40,063 nt of DNA from an uncultured Acidimicrobiales bacterium (lineage in GTDB: Bacteria; Actinomycetota; Acidimicrobiia; Acidimicrobiales; UBA10347): positions 1-40,063 of the forward strand of contig CALLPT010000253.1 of the NCBI GenBank assembly GCA_938015575.1, given 5' to 3'. Below the pieces are notes generated by a model that ran no database searches, had not been told where the DNA came from, and saw only the letters and a list, made by a program, of their open reading frames with translations. Shown here one piece after another: positions 24,361 through 33,232 of the stretch. The translations under genes and the position numbers were made by a program. Every line of letters starts with the position of its first letter. Position 1 is the first letter of the stretch.

Positions 24361-25620
24361 ATGAGCGGCGGCATCGCGATCATCGGCGCGATCGTCGTTG
24401 GCTTTGCCCTCGTGTCCGGGCGGGTGGGCCCATCGGTGATCAGCAGCCCGATGATCTTCGTCGCGGCAGGTCTCATCACGGGCGACCGGGTCCTCGACAT
24501 CGTCGATCTCGGCCTTGAGCTCGACGCGGTCGATGTCGTGGGCGAAGCGACGCTTGGCGTGCTTCTGTTCGCCGACGCCAGCCGAATCAATCTGCGCGCG
24601 CTTCGCCATGAATACATGCTTCCCGCGCGACTGCTGGGCATCGGCCTGCCCCTAACCGTTGCGGCAACCACCGGCGTCTTGTCCCTGCTCATCGACGGGA
24701 TCGATGTGTGGCACGCCGCGCTCATCGCGGCGATCTTGAGTCCGACCGACGCCGCGCTCGGCCAAGAGGTAGTCAGCGACTCCAGTGTGCCGGCGCGTAT
24801 TCGTCAGGGACTGACGGTCGAGTCAGGACTGAATGACGGCCTCGTCGTACCCGCCGTCGCGCTCTTCTTGGCCTTCGCCGTCGAAGAAGACGATGTCAGC
24901 TCCGCCGGATTCTGGGTTGGGTTCGTCATTCGCCAGATTGGGCTCGGAGTCCTCGTCGGGGTCGTCATTGGAGCGGTCGGTGCTTACTTGTTGAACCGGT
25001 CCGAGCGATCCCGCAGTCTCGACGGCGTGTGGGGTCAGCTCGCCGTCCTCGCGCTGGCGATTACGACCCTGGCGGCGACGATCGAAGCCGGCGGCAACGG
25101 GTTCATCGCGGCCTTCGTCGCCGGGCTGGCGTTTGGCCACATTTCGGACCATGCCGAGCACCTGGGCGAGTTCACCGAAGACACGGCGCAGCTTGCGGCC
25201 GCGATCTCGTTCTTCTTGTTCGGGAACCTGCTGTTGGGTCCTGCCTTGGATCACTTCAACCTTGCCGTGATCCTGTGCGCACTGGCCGTGCTCACCCTCG
25301 CTCGCATGATTCCGGTGGCGGTTGCCATGATCGGCACCGGCGCAGCCTTTGCCACTCGGGCCTTCGTCGGCTGGTTCGGGCCACGAGGACTCGCCTCGAT
25401 TCTGTTCGGCCTGCTTCTGCTCGAAGAGGAACTCGAGCAGGCCGACGAACTCTTCGCCGTCGTCGCGTGGACCGTGGCGCTGAGCGTCGTGCTCCATGGC
25501 GCGACCGCCGCTGCGGGCGCCCGCCGGTACGGGGCCTGGTGGAACGACATGCCGCACCATGAGCAGGCGTCGATGCCCGAGTCGGTTTCGGTACAGGAGC
25601 AGCGGCGCCGTCGCGGTTGA
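24361..25620 (+). CDS. Cation/proton antiporter, CPA1 family
   Basis: A 419-residue, strongly hydrophobic protein with about 11-12 membrane segments. Family motifs are LSPTDAALGQEV (the ion-binding Asp region), VESGLNDGLVVP (Asn-Asp pair) and GWFGPRGLASILFG. It exchanges Na+ or K+ for H+ across the membrane; ion preference cannot be told. The C-terminal tail is short, polar and Arg-rich. Start ATG 24361 is the first in frame. Confidence 0.9.
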   Translation: MSGGIAIIGAIVVGFALVSGRVGPSVISSPMIFVAAGLITGDRVLDIVDLGLELDAVDVVGEATLGVLLFADASRINLRALRHEYMLPARLLGIGLPLTVAATTGVLSLLIDGIDVWHAALIAAILSPTDAALGQEVVSDSSVPARIRQGLTVESGLNDGLVVPAVALFLAFAVEEDDVSSAGFWVGFVIRQIGLGVLVGVVIGAVGAYLLNRSERSRSLDGVWGQLAVLALAITTLAATIEAGGNGFIAAFVAGLAFGHISDHAEHLGEFTEDTAQLAAAISFFLFGNLLLGPALDHFNLAVILCALAVLTLARMIPVAVAMIGTGAAFATRAFVGWFGPRGLASILFGLLLLEEELEQADELFAVVAWTVALSVVLHGATAAAGARRYGAWWNDMPHHEQASMPESVSVQEQRRRRG

Positions 25621-25629
25621 TCGTGAACG

Positions 25630-26943
25630 TCAGGTCAAAGGTGTGCAGCTGGAGAACGTGAATCGAGGTTCATCAACAACGAGCGCTACCGAGGGATGCA
25701 TCTCGCGCAACGCTTCGGCGATCCGCGCCGCGGCAGGTGACGAATCGAACTCCGCGACGACGCCGAGGCATTCGCTATCCCCGAGTGCGTAACGGGCCCA
25801 TCGATCTCCGGTCCACTCTCGAAGCAGCTCGGCGATCTCGTCATCGTCGAGTAGCCCCTCGAGCATCCAGCCGAACAGTGCGACGCCCACGCGGCCTTCA
25901 TCGAGAAGTCGCGCTTGTGGCGGGAGCGTCGGGCGATCCTGCGAAACACGATCCTCGCCAGCGAGCCAGCGGTCGGGGTAGATGATCTGCTCCGTCGTCG
26001 TTGGCGGCTGACCCAATAGGTCGCGCAAGCCCTGCGCTCCTCGAGCCTCGTAAGCCGCCGCTGCCATGGCCGGGGCGGTGAAGTACGAGAAGTCGAGCAT
26101 GGCCCCTGGCACTCGACCGGCGATCGCCCCGAGCTCGGCGTCGACAATCGGAAGCTCGGGTTCGATGGCGAGCCGCTCGGCCTCGGGCTGGGTGTCGAGG
26201 TACGCGAACGCGACGAACTGGGCGATGCTCTCGAAGGTCGCCGTGTAGGTCGAAGGGAGCTCGAAACCGCCGCTTCGTCCCGGGCCGGCGACCAGGTCGT
26301 CGTGGCTTCGGTGCAGCGCGTGGACGAGTTCGTGGACCAGGATCACTTTGGTTTCGAGCTCGGTGGCACGCGGTTCGACGATGACGATGAGCCCGTCGTC
26401 GTCTGCATCACAACAGACCCCTCGGATCCGATCCCGCCGTGCTTCGTTCACCGAGTCTCGGTCGACGCCGTCATCGACCAGCTGAAGCAGCTCGAGCACA
26501 CGCCAGTCTTCGTCGGAGAAGATCTCGAGCCCCTCGGCAAACCCCGCACCGATGTCGTCGCTCGACTCGACTCGCACCCGACGCTCGAACACAAGCTCGT
26601 GCAAGTTCTCGACGAATGCGACGAGCGGCACAACTTCGGCCTCGGTGATGGTCCAGCCGTCGCCGGCCACCACAACCGGTGTCGAGTCGGGTGTCGGGGT
26701 TGGCTCAGGCGTCGGGGTTGGCTCCGGTGTCGGGGTCGCGGTAGGACGCGGTGTCGTCGTGGCGGTCGGACGCGGCGTCGGGGCCGCTTCGGAAACCGCC
26801 GTCGCTTGTGGGGTCTCGAACCGGTCACTTGCCGCCTGAGGATCCGTCGTCGTGCAGCCGGCGGCGAGCACCACAAGGGCAAGAAGCGTGGCCCGTACAG
26901 TCCGACCGAATTGTCGGCCCGACTCTTGCCCAAAGATGTGCAC
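25630..26943 (-). CDS. Secreted lipoprotein with PT-rich linker and HExxH motif
   Basis: I place the start at GTG 26943. This gives a lipoprotein signal (FGRTVRATLLALVVLAAGC) with the lipobox Cys, in place of the longer ORF-track N-terminus that reads into the upstream gene. A Pro/Thr repeat linker (TPTPEPTPTPEPTPTP) follows. The globular domain contains ILVHELVHALHRSH, an HExxH zinc-protease-like motif, and VCCDADDDG shortly before it. Further helices with several acidic residues follow. It may be a membrane-anchored metallopeptidase, but I recognise no named family and the third ligand is unclear. It is downstream of, and overlapping or close to, the SpoU gene. Confidence 0.7.
   Translation of the reverse strand: MHIFGQESGRQFGRTVRATLLALVVLAAGCTTTDPQAASDRFETPQATAVSEAAPTPRPTATTTPRPTATPTPEPTPTPEPTPTPDSTPVVVAGDGWTITEAEVVPLVAFVENLHELVFERRVRVESSDDIGAGFAEGLEIFSDEDWRVLELLQLVDDGVDRDSVNEARRDRIRGVCCDADDDGLIVIVEPRATELETKVILVHELVHALHRSHDDLVAGPGRSGGFELPSTYTATFESIAQFVAFAYLDTQPEAERLAIEPELPIVDAELGAIAGRVPGAMLDFSYFTAPAMAAAAYEARGAQGLRDLLGQPPTTTEQIIYPDRWLAGEDRVSQDRPTLPPQARLLDEGRVGVALFGWMLEGLLDDDEIAELLREWTGDRWARYALGDSECLGVVAEFDSSPAAARIAEALREMHPSVALVVDEPRFTFSSCTPLT
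26690..26740 (-). repeat. 18-bp tandem repeat encoding the PT-rich linker
   Basis: Units of the form GG(T/C)GTCGGGGTTGGCTC(A/C) repeat about 2.8 times in phase with the reading frame and encode TPTPEP. Copy number could vary between strains. Confidence 0.6.
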
Positions 26944-26987
26944 GTTCCGATGGTCGCGCCGATCTGGGTGCGATGGACCGCGGGCGC

Positions 26988-27815
26988 TCAGCCGGTCGAC
27001 CCTTGGGTGACGTGCCACATGGCAATCGCCGCGGCCGTGGCAACGTTGAGCGAATCGACACCGTGATGCATTGGGATCGTCAACCGATGATGGGCCCGCG
27101 CCTGCGTCGCGGGCGTCAAGCCCGGCTCTTCGGCGCCGAGCAACAGGGCGACTCGAGGCGCCAAGGCGCGGTCGAAGCTCGCGAGTGACGTGCTGTCGTC
27201 GGCAAGTGTCATCGCGACGGTCGTGAACCCGGCCGCCTCGAGCACACCCAGACCGTCGGGAAGCGGATCAAGGCGGCCATGCGGAACGGTGAAGACAGCG
27301 CCCATCGACACCCGATTGGTTCGACGCGCCAACGGATCGCAGCTGCTCGGATCGACGAGCAGGGCGCCGACCCCGAGTGCGGCAGCCGTCCGAATGATCA
27401 CGCCCATGTTCGTCGGGTTGTTGACGCCTTCGGTCACCAGCACCGTGTCGACGCCGTCGAGTACGGCGGCTACCGACGCCGTGCTCGGTCGCTCGAAACA
27501 TGCCATGGCGCCGCGATAGCGCCGGTGCGAGGCAATGCGCTGCACTACCGCCTCGCCCATTCGATAGACCGGCGCTGCGCCCGGATCGAATTCGAGTGGG
27601 CGATCGCGCTGGTGCTCGACAATCACCGACTGCAAGCGATGGCCAGCCGCGAGTGCGCGACCGATCACGACATCGCCCTCGGCGATGAAGACGCCCGCCA
27701 TGTCACCACCCGGTGCCTCGCGAAGCTGGCGCAGTTGTTGATCACGCAAGCCCGTGAACACATGCATGCGATCGTCGTCTGGGTCTTCGATCAGTTCCGC
27801 ATCGGCGAGGTTCAC
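26988..27815 (-). CDS. SpoU-family RNA 2'-O-methyltransferase
   Basis: A ~275-residue SPOUT methyltransferase. An N-terminal substrate-binding domain (FIAEGDVVIGRALAAGHRL) is followed by the three SpoU motifs: EGVNNPTNMGVIIRTAAALG, LLLGAEEPGLT and IPMHHGVDSLNVATAAAI. It methylates a ribose in rRNA or tRNA using S-adenosylmethionine; the target cannot be told. GTG 27815 overlaps the stop of the polymerase gene (GTGA), which supports this start over 27905. Confidence 0.9.
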   Translation of the reverse strand: MNLADAELIEDPDDDRMHVFTGLRDQQLRQLREAPGGDMAGVFIAEGDVVIGRALAAGHRLQSVIVEHQRDRPLEFDPGAAPVYRMGEAVVQRIASHRRYRGAMACFERPSTASVAAVLDGVDTVLVTEGVNNPTNMGVIIRTAAALGVGALLVDPSSCDPLARRTNRVSMGAVFTVPHGRLDPLPDGLGVLEAAGFTTVAMTLADDSTSLASFDRALAPRVALLLGAEEPGLTPATQARAHHRLTIPMHHGVDSLNVATAAAIAMWHVTQGSTG

Positions 27816-28834
27816 GCCGAGGCCTCGTCCCCGTCGGTCTTGCGGGCGCGACTCGGCGCAACCCGGGGCGGCTCGTTTGGTTGCTTCGGATAAACAGGCG
27901 GCCAAGGGGCATCCATCAGGCCCGCCGCCATGTCTCGCTCATGGAGCGCGAGTAACGCATCGAGACGCTCGCCCGCGGCGCCATAGTCATGCCAGGCATC
28001 ACCATTCGCGTCGAGTAGCCCGGGCGCGGTCGCAATAGTGATGTCCTGGGGATCGACGTCGTCAACGTCGTCCCACTCGATCGGCATCGAGACTTGCGCG
28101 CCGACCCGGGGCCGAACCGACCAGGCGCCGAACACGGTCTTGTGAGGCGCGTTCTGGTTGAAGTCGATAAACACCCGATCGCCTCGTTCTTCTTTCCACC
28201 ACGCAGCGGTCAGGCGGGTGGAGAAGCGACGTTCGAGCTCGCGTGCAAGTGCAACCGCACACGCACGGACTTGGTAGCTGTCCCACTCGGGAACGAGTCG
28301 GACATACACGTGCAGGCCCTTGGAACCGGTCGTCTTCACCCAGCTACGAATGCCGAGCTCGTCCAAGAATTCACGCACGCGCAACGCCGCCCAGCGGACG
28401 TCGTCGAACGTGATCGCACCGTGCGGGTCCAGATCGATCCGAAGTTCGTCGGCGATCTCGGGTTGCGCGGCCGGGTATGGCCAGACATGAAAGCAGAGCG
28501 AACCCATCTGGGCGGCCCAAACAACATGGGCCAGGTCGGCAAGCACGACCGCCTCGCTCGTCGTGCCGTTCGGCGTAGCGACGGTCGTGGTCTGAAGCCA
28601 CTCCGGGGCTCCCTTGGGCACCCGTTTCTGGAAGAAGTTCTTGCCTGATGCGCCGTCGGGAAACCGCTGCAGCATCGTCGGACGGCCAGCCACGACCGGC
28701 ATCATGGCGTCGCCGACGGCCAGGTAGTAGTCGATCAGGTCGAGCTTGGTTTCGCCGCGGCGAGTGAAGAAGACCTTGTCGGGATTCGAGACCCGAACGG
28801 TGCGCCCCGCTACCTCAAGTTCGACAGCCTCCAC
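27812..28834 (-). CDS. LigD-type NHEJ polymerase/primase domain protein
   Basis: A 340-residue stand-alone archaeo-eukaryotic primase-type polymerase. DKVFFTRRGETKLDLIDYY starts the domain. RIDLDPHG supplies the paired catalytic Asp, KTTGSKGLHVYVRL is the nucleotide-binding strand, and IDFNQNAPHKT the third acidic motif. Such proteins fill gaps and add nucleotides during non-homologous end joining, alone or fused to LigD ligase. Here polymerase and ligase are separate genes about 2 kb apart. No Ku gene is in the window. Confidence 0.92.
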   Translation of the reverse strand: MEAVELEVAGRTVRVSNPDKVFFTRRGETKLDLIDYYLAVGDAMMPVVAGRPTMLQRFPDGASGKNFFQKRVPKGAPEWLQTTTVATPNGTTSEAVVLADLAHVVWAAQMGSLCFHVWPYPAAQPEIADELRIDLDPHGAITFDDVRWAALRVREFLDELGIRSWVKTTGSKGLHVYVRLVPEWDSYQVRACAVALARELERRFSTRLTAAWWKEERGDRVFIDFNQNAPHKTVFGAWSVRPRVGAQVSMPIEWDDVDDVDPQDITIATAPGLLDANGDAWHDYGAAGERLDALLALHERDMAAGLMDAPWPPVYPKQPNEPPRVAPSRARKTDGDEASA

Positions 28835-28841
28835 TCAGCTG

Positions 28842-28847
28842 AGCGTA
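28842..28847 (-). promoter_or_regulatory. Putative -10 box of the LigD-type polymerase gene (leaderless)
   Basis: TACGCT, 7 nt, then GTG 28834. Confidence 0.45.
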
Positions 28848-28888
28848 GACCTATGGTCGGGCATGGGGCATGAACCGCGGCCCGATGG

Positions 28889-30637
28889 TCAGCCGACTGC
28901 TTCGGCTTCCCAGGCGCGAATCGCGTCGATATCGGGCCAATCGTCGGGCGTGAGGCTGCCGGGGCGTTGCAGCAGATCAGCAACGAGGGGCTCGGGAGCG
29001 GGACGGCCGAGCAGGAAACCCTGGACCAGGTCGCAACCGAGGTCCTCGACGACGCTGCATGCCTCCATGGTTTCCACGCCCTCGGCGACCACCACAGCGC
29101 CGAGGTCGTGGCTGGCGTCGACGACCGAGCGGATGAGGCGTCGAGCACGGTGGTTGGAGCCGAGAGATTGCAGGAGGGCACGATCGAGCTTGAGCACCGA
29201 AATCTCATGGTCGGCCAGTCGAGTCAGCGAGCTGAACGCGGCACCGAAGTCATCGATCGCGACATCGACACCGCTTGCGATCAGGTCATCGATCATGTCG
29301 TGACCTGCGGCAAAGACCCGCGACTCGAGGATCTCGAGCCACAACCGGCCAGCGTCGGGATTCTGGCGAGCACCGACCGTCTTGGAAACCAAGTCGACCA
29401 GATCCGTGCGGTGCAAGTCGGCGGGGCTGAGGTTGATCGAGATGGTTCGCCCGCCCTCGGTCAACGAGGCGGCGTGAGCAATCATGTGATCGGTCAGATC
29501 GGTCAGGTACCCCGACATGCCGAGCAGATCAAGGAAGAGATTCGGCGTCAAAACACCAGTACCGGGAAGCACCCAACGGGCGAGCCCCTCGGCTCCGACG
29601 ATCTGATACGTCGACAAGTTGACAAACGGCTGGGCGTAGAGCATGAATTGCTCTTGATCAAGACCGCTGGCGAGGGAGCGGCTCAGACGATCTCGACGAT
29701 CGGCGTCACTGCGATCCCGCTCGGTGCATGCGCGGTAGGTATCGCCATGTGCCTTCGCGCCCTGCAGGGCTGCCTCGGCCATGCGGAGCAGCATGGTCTC
29801 ATCTCGGCCGTCGAGTGGATAGCTGGCGAGTCCCATCGAGACTTCGGGAGTGATCCTGATGCCCTCGAGCTCAAGCGGCGACGTCAGCACCTCGGCGATC
29901 CGCTTGGCAACGGCTTCGGCTTCGTCGTCCATGGCGGGCGCGGCGATGGCGAATTCATCGCCGCCAAGGCGAGCCATCGCCCAATGCGCGGGCAGGTTCG
30001 AAGTGAGTCGATCGCCGAGAATCTGCAGGAGCAGATCGCCCGTTGCGTGACCCATCGTGTCGTTGATGAGCTTGAAATCGTCGAGGTCGAGTAGCGCGAT
30101 GACCATCGGGATCTCGCGGGCGATATTGGCGTTCAGTTCGGCACGGAACCGATTCCGGTTCCAAAGACCGGTGAGCGGGTCGCGAGCTGCGATCTCCTTG
30201 AGACGCGCCTCCGCGGCTCGTTCCTCGGTGACGTCGACAAAAGTCATCGCCACGGCACCGTCGCCGATGGCGACCATGTTGACATCGACAAGACGACCCG
30301 TGACCTTGTCGCCGGTAGCCGGCACGTCGCGTTGATAATGCGATTCTCCGGACCGGGCGACTCGAGCGGCTACTTCCAGTAGCCCGACTGCGGTCATTCA
30401 ATGGCTTGCGTCGCTCAGGACCTCGTCGATCGAACCGGCGGCCCGTCCAAAGAACCGGGCACCCATTTCGTTCACGAAGGTGATTTCGAGACCGCCGGGG
30501 AGTGCCGGATCCTGCTGTTCGAGGATGAATACGCCGGTGGCGATCTGTCCCAGAATGCCTTCGTATTGGGCCAGGCGCTTCGACGAAGCGTCGGCGGCGT
30601 CGTCTGCGTTGTTCCAGATGCGTGCTGCAGTGGTCAT
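28889..30637 (-). CDS. PAS-GGDEF-EAL protein with an in-frame TGA inside the PAS domain
   Basis: ATG 30637 (GGAG 5 nt upstream) opens 79 codons that end in TGA 30398-30400. The same frame continues at once with 502 more codons. The first part (ILGQIATGVFIL...VNEMGARFFGRAAG) and the start of the second (RLVDVNMVAIGDGAVAMTFVDVTEERAAE) are two halves of one PAS fold. Then come GGDEF (RLGGDEFAIA, catalytic sequence intact) and an EAL domain with DDFGAAFSSL, LKLDRALL, AEGVET and QGFLLGRP; the EAL signature itself reads EGL. It would sense a signal and make and/or degrade cyclic di-GMP. The TGA may be Sec (SECIS-like hairpin present), a nonsense mutation, or a TGAATG stop-restart. Splitting a PAS fold makes two independent proteins unlikely. 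Confidence 0.75.
30368..30400 (-). promoter_or_regulatory. SECIS-like hairpin after the in-frame TGA of the PAS gene
   Basis: UGA, 13 nt, then GGCUACU-GGA-AGUAGCC (30384-30368), seven Watson-Crick pairs, loop opening with GG 20 nt after the UGA. The stem uses CTA and GTA, expected to be rare codons in such GC-rich DNA. Unlike the two stronger elements, the loop lacks a U after the G. Confidence 0.4.
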
Positions 30638-30682
30638 GCAGACTCCTTCGACCGGTGGGGCGGGAACTCAGCTTGGAGTTGG

Positions 30683-30699
30683 GACATCTCGATGATGTC
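30683..30699. repeat. Inverted repeat upstream of the PAS gene
   Basis: GACATC-TCGAT-GATGTC lies about 46 nt upstream of ATG 30637 and could be an operator. Nothing else clear is seen between it and the ligase terminator. Confidence 0.3.
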
Positions 30700-30782
30700 T
30701 AACGGATCTCAAGGATCGCTCAAGATGGGAACCATCAGACCCTGTAGGACTCATCGGTGGTTCTATCGGCCCAGCGCGCCAG

Positions 30783-30814
30783 AAAAAAAGGCCCCAGAGC
30801 GGAAACGTTTCTGG
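30783..30814 (-). terminator. Terminator after the DNA ligase gene
   Basis: Reading the minus strand, CCAGA-N11-TCTGG is followed by GGCC and TTTTTTT. A preceding hairpin ACGTTT-CGCCA-AAACGT strengthens it. It lies just past the ligase stop. Confidence 0.6.
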
Positions 30815-30856
30815 AACGTTTTGGCGAAACGTGCGGATCGATGACGAGGCTTGTCG

Positions 30857-31921
30857 TCATGTCGCGTTCGCTCGCAGTACGCGATGCAGCCCCACGGGAA
30901 TTGGCTCGTCTAGCTGTTCGAAGTCACACGACGCTGGTTCCTTGTCCGGGCGCCAACGCAGCATGCGCGCGACTTCGCGGAGACGACCATTCAAGGTCGA
31001 CCCGTACTTGACTTCGGCCACGAGTTCGGGGCGTACCGGAAGCCAGGACATTTCTTTGCCCGCATTCCAGCGATGCTGTTGCTGGGCGCCTGCCTCTGCC
31101 CAGCTTGCCCACGGATGGTTTTCGAGCGCGCCGGTTTCGTAGGGCGCCAGCTCGTCGAGCAGCTCCGAGCGACGCTTTTTGGTGAAGCTGGCGGCGACAC
31201 CTACGTGTCGCAACCCTCCATCGTCGTGATGCAGGCCCAGAAGGAGTGATCCAACGCCCTCGCCGTCTTTGTGCATGCGATAGCCGGCGACCACGACATC
31301 TGCGGTCCGCACATGCTTCACCTTGAGCTGGCTGCGCTTGTTCTCGGCATACGGCTCATCGACCGGCTTGGCGATCAGCCCATCGAGTCCGGCGCCTTCG
31401 AAGACGACAAACCACTCTTGGGCGACGACCGGGTCATAGGTGACGGGGGTCAGGTGGAGTGGCGGCGCGACCGAGTCGAACACGCTTTCCAGCTCCGCTC
31501 GACGCACCTGGAACGGTTCGTTCCGGAGATCGCGGTCATCCCAGGCCAGCAGATCGAACGCGACGACTTCGGCAGGGGTCTGCTCGGCGAGCATCTGCAC
31601 CCGACTCTCCGCCGGATGGATCCGCTGCTGCAATGCGTCGAAGGCCAAGTGGTCATCGATGGCAACGATGATCTCGGCATCGAAGACAACACGATCGGGC
31701 AGCTGACGGCGAATGGGCTCCAGGAGCTCTGGGAAGTAGCGGGTCAGCGGTTTGGTGTTCCGAGACCCGAGATGGACCTCGTCGCCGTCACGAAAGACAA
31801 CACAACGGAAGCCATCCCACTTGGGCTCAAACGCAAGGTCATCGCGATCCGGAATTCCGGTGACGGCCTTGGCGAGCATGGGCTGCACGGGCGGCTGCAC
31901 CGCCAGCCGGTCAAGGCTCAC
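30857..31921 (-). CDS. ATP-dependent DNA ligase (LigC/LigD ligase type)
   Basis: I start at GTG 31921, 10 nt after the mrp stop; the ORF-track N-terminus is mrp read out of frame. The 354-residue protein has the adenylation motif FEPKWDGFRC (Lys is AMP-linked), VHLGSRN, VFDAEIIV, FDLLAWDD, DGLIAKP and QLKVKH, then an OB-fold with EVKYGS and RMLRWRPDKEP. It seals nicks with ATP and is probably a repair ligase. It is likely cotranscribed with mrp, and a polymerase partner is encoded nearby on the same strand. Confidence 0.93.
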   Translation of the reverse strand: MSLDRLAVQPPVQPMLAKAVTGIPDRDDLAFEPKWDGFRCVVFRDGDEVHLGSRNTKPLTRYFPELLEPIRRQLPDRVVFDAEIIVAIDDHLAFDALQQRIHPAESRVQMLAEQTPAEVVAFDLLAWDDRDLRNEPFQVRRAELESVFDSVAPPLHLTPVTYDPVVAQEWFVVFEGAGLDGLIAKPVDEPYAENKRSQLKVKHVRTADVVVAGYRMHKDGEGVGSLLLGLHHDDGGLRHVGVAASFTKKRRSELLDELAPYETGALENHPWASWAEAGAQQQHRWNAGKEMSWLPVRPELVAEVKYGSTLNGRLREVARMLRWRPDKEPASCDFEQLDEPIPVGLHRVLRANAT

Positions 31922-31931
31922 GAGCCGGCCC

Positions 31932-33179
31932 TCATGAGCTGAGGCTGATCTCAACCGGTGCTTCCATGAGCCGAACCGTACACGTCCCCATATCGACGGG
32001 TGGCGTGATCTCCGTGACCATGAGCTCGGCAATACGACGAAGCTCGGTGGCCGCAGGACCATCGCCGAGCACGCTCGGTTCGCCTCGATCCCCACCGCTG
32101 GCAACCGCGCCATCGATCGGAATCTGGCCCAACAGCGGCACATTGAGCTCGTTAGCGAGGTCCTGACCACCGCCGGCGCCGAAGATCTCATGGCGACTTC
32201 CGTCCGGGGCGACGAACGCGGTCATGTTCTCGATGACCCCGGCGATGCGCAGGTAATTCTTGCGTCCCATGCTGGCGGCGCGAGCGGCAACCTTTTGTGC
32301 CGCCAACGTGGGCGTGGTGATGATGATCATCTCCGCCCGCGGCAGCATCTTGGCCAGCCCCATCTGGACATCGCCGGTTCCGGGCGGCATGTCGATGAGC
32401 AGGTAGTCCATATCGCCCCAGCGGACGTCTTCGAGGAAGTGCTGCACCGCTCGATTCAGGATGAGGCCACGCCACATGAGCGCGCTCTCTTCTTGATCGA
32501 CGAGGAACCCCATCGACACGACCTTGAGGCGGCCGTCGCCGATCCGGCGCTGGTTCGGCGCGATCTTGGTTTGGCTCCGCTTGGGTGCCGGCGCGTCGCC
32601 ATCGCCGATGCCCGATTCGCCGCCGGTCTCGGCGTCGGCATCGGTTTCCGGCGAGGCTTTGGCTCCGACGGTGACTCCTTCGAGGCGGCCTTCGATGCCC
32701 AGCATGCGGGGAATCGAGTAGCCCCAAATGTCAGCATCGAGCACCCCGACGGTGAACCCCATTGACGCGATCGCGGCGGCGAGATTGCTCGTGACCGAGC
32801 TCTTGCCGACACCGCCCTTACCGCTCGCGATCATGACCACCTTGGTCGAGGGCAGGATCTCGTTGTCGGGCGGGTTCTCGGCGATCCGTTTGCGGGCGAT
32901 GGCCATGACCTCGGCCCGACCATCCTGGGTCAACTCGCTCCACTCCACCTTGACGCTGGTGACACCGGGAAGTTGTTCGACCCGGGCGACGACGTCTTTG
33001 CGGATCTGGGCTTGCAAGGGGCAACCGAGCGTGGTCAGTGCAACCTTGACTCGCACAGATCCGTCGTCGTCGATCGCGACCTTGGGGACCATGCCGAGCT
33101 CGACGATGTTGCTGCCAAGCTCCGGGTCGATCACACCCCGAAGCACCGCCATGATGTCCGCTGTCGTTGCCAAGGTCAC
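31932..33179 (-). CDS. mrp: Mrp/ApbC-family Fe-S cluster carrier ATPase with N-terminal MIP18 domain
   Basis: A 415-residue protein. Residues 1-80 are a MIP18/DUF59 domain (GVIDPELGSNIVELGM). A deviant Walker A, SGKGGVGKSSVTSNLA, begins near residue 119, followed by LDADIWGYSIPRMLG and LIDMPPGTGDVQ. A ~40-residue acidic/basic insert (about 180-215) interrupts the usual spacing. The CxxC typical of many Mrp C-termini is missing (ENMTAFVAPDGS), so cluster binding may differ; I cannot say whether this is normal for the lineage. It delivers Fe-S clusters to apoproteins. Divergent from the SufR-like gene. Confidence 0.92.
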   Translation of the reverse strand: MTLATTADIMAVLRGVIDPELGSNIVELGMVPKVAIDDDGSVRVKVALTTLGCPLQAQIRKDVVARVEQLPGVTSVKVEWSELTQDGRAEVMAIARKRIAENPPDNEILPSTKVVMIASGKGGVGKSSVTSNLAAAIASMGFTVGVLDADIWGYSIPRMLGIEGRLEGVTVGAKASPETDADAETGGESGIGDGDAPAPKRSQTKIAPNQRRIGDGRLKVVSMGFLVDQEESALMWRGLILNRAVQHFLEDVRWGDMDYLLIDMPPGTGDVQMGLAKMLPRAEMIIITTPTLAAQKVAARAASMGRKNYLRIAGVIENMTAFVAPDGSRHEIFGAGGGQDLANELNVPLLGQIPIDGAVASGGDRGEPSVLGDGPAATELRRIAELMVTEITPPVDMGTCTVRLMEAPVEISLSS

Positions 33180-33232
33180 GGTCGAAGTCTACTCAGCATT
33201 TAAACCGGCTTCTACCGTGTAATATCCGCTGC
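33180..33232. promoter_or_regulatory. Divergent promoter region of mrp and the SufR-like gene
   Basis: On the minus strand TAGACT (33186-33191) lies 6 nt before the mrp GTG. On the plus strand TAATAT (33220-33225) lies 7 nt before GTG 33233. Only 28 bp separate the boxes, so a regulator bound here would affect both genes. I see no clear palindrome. Confidence 0.55.
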
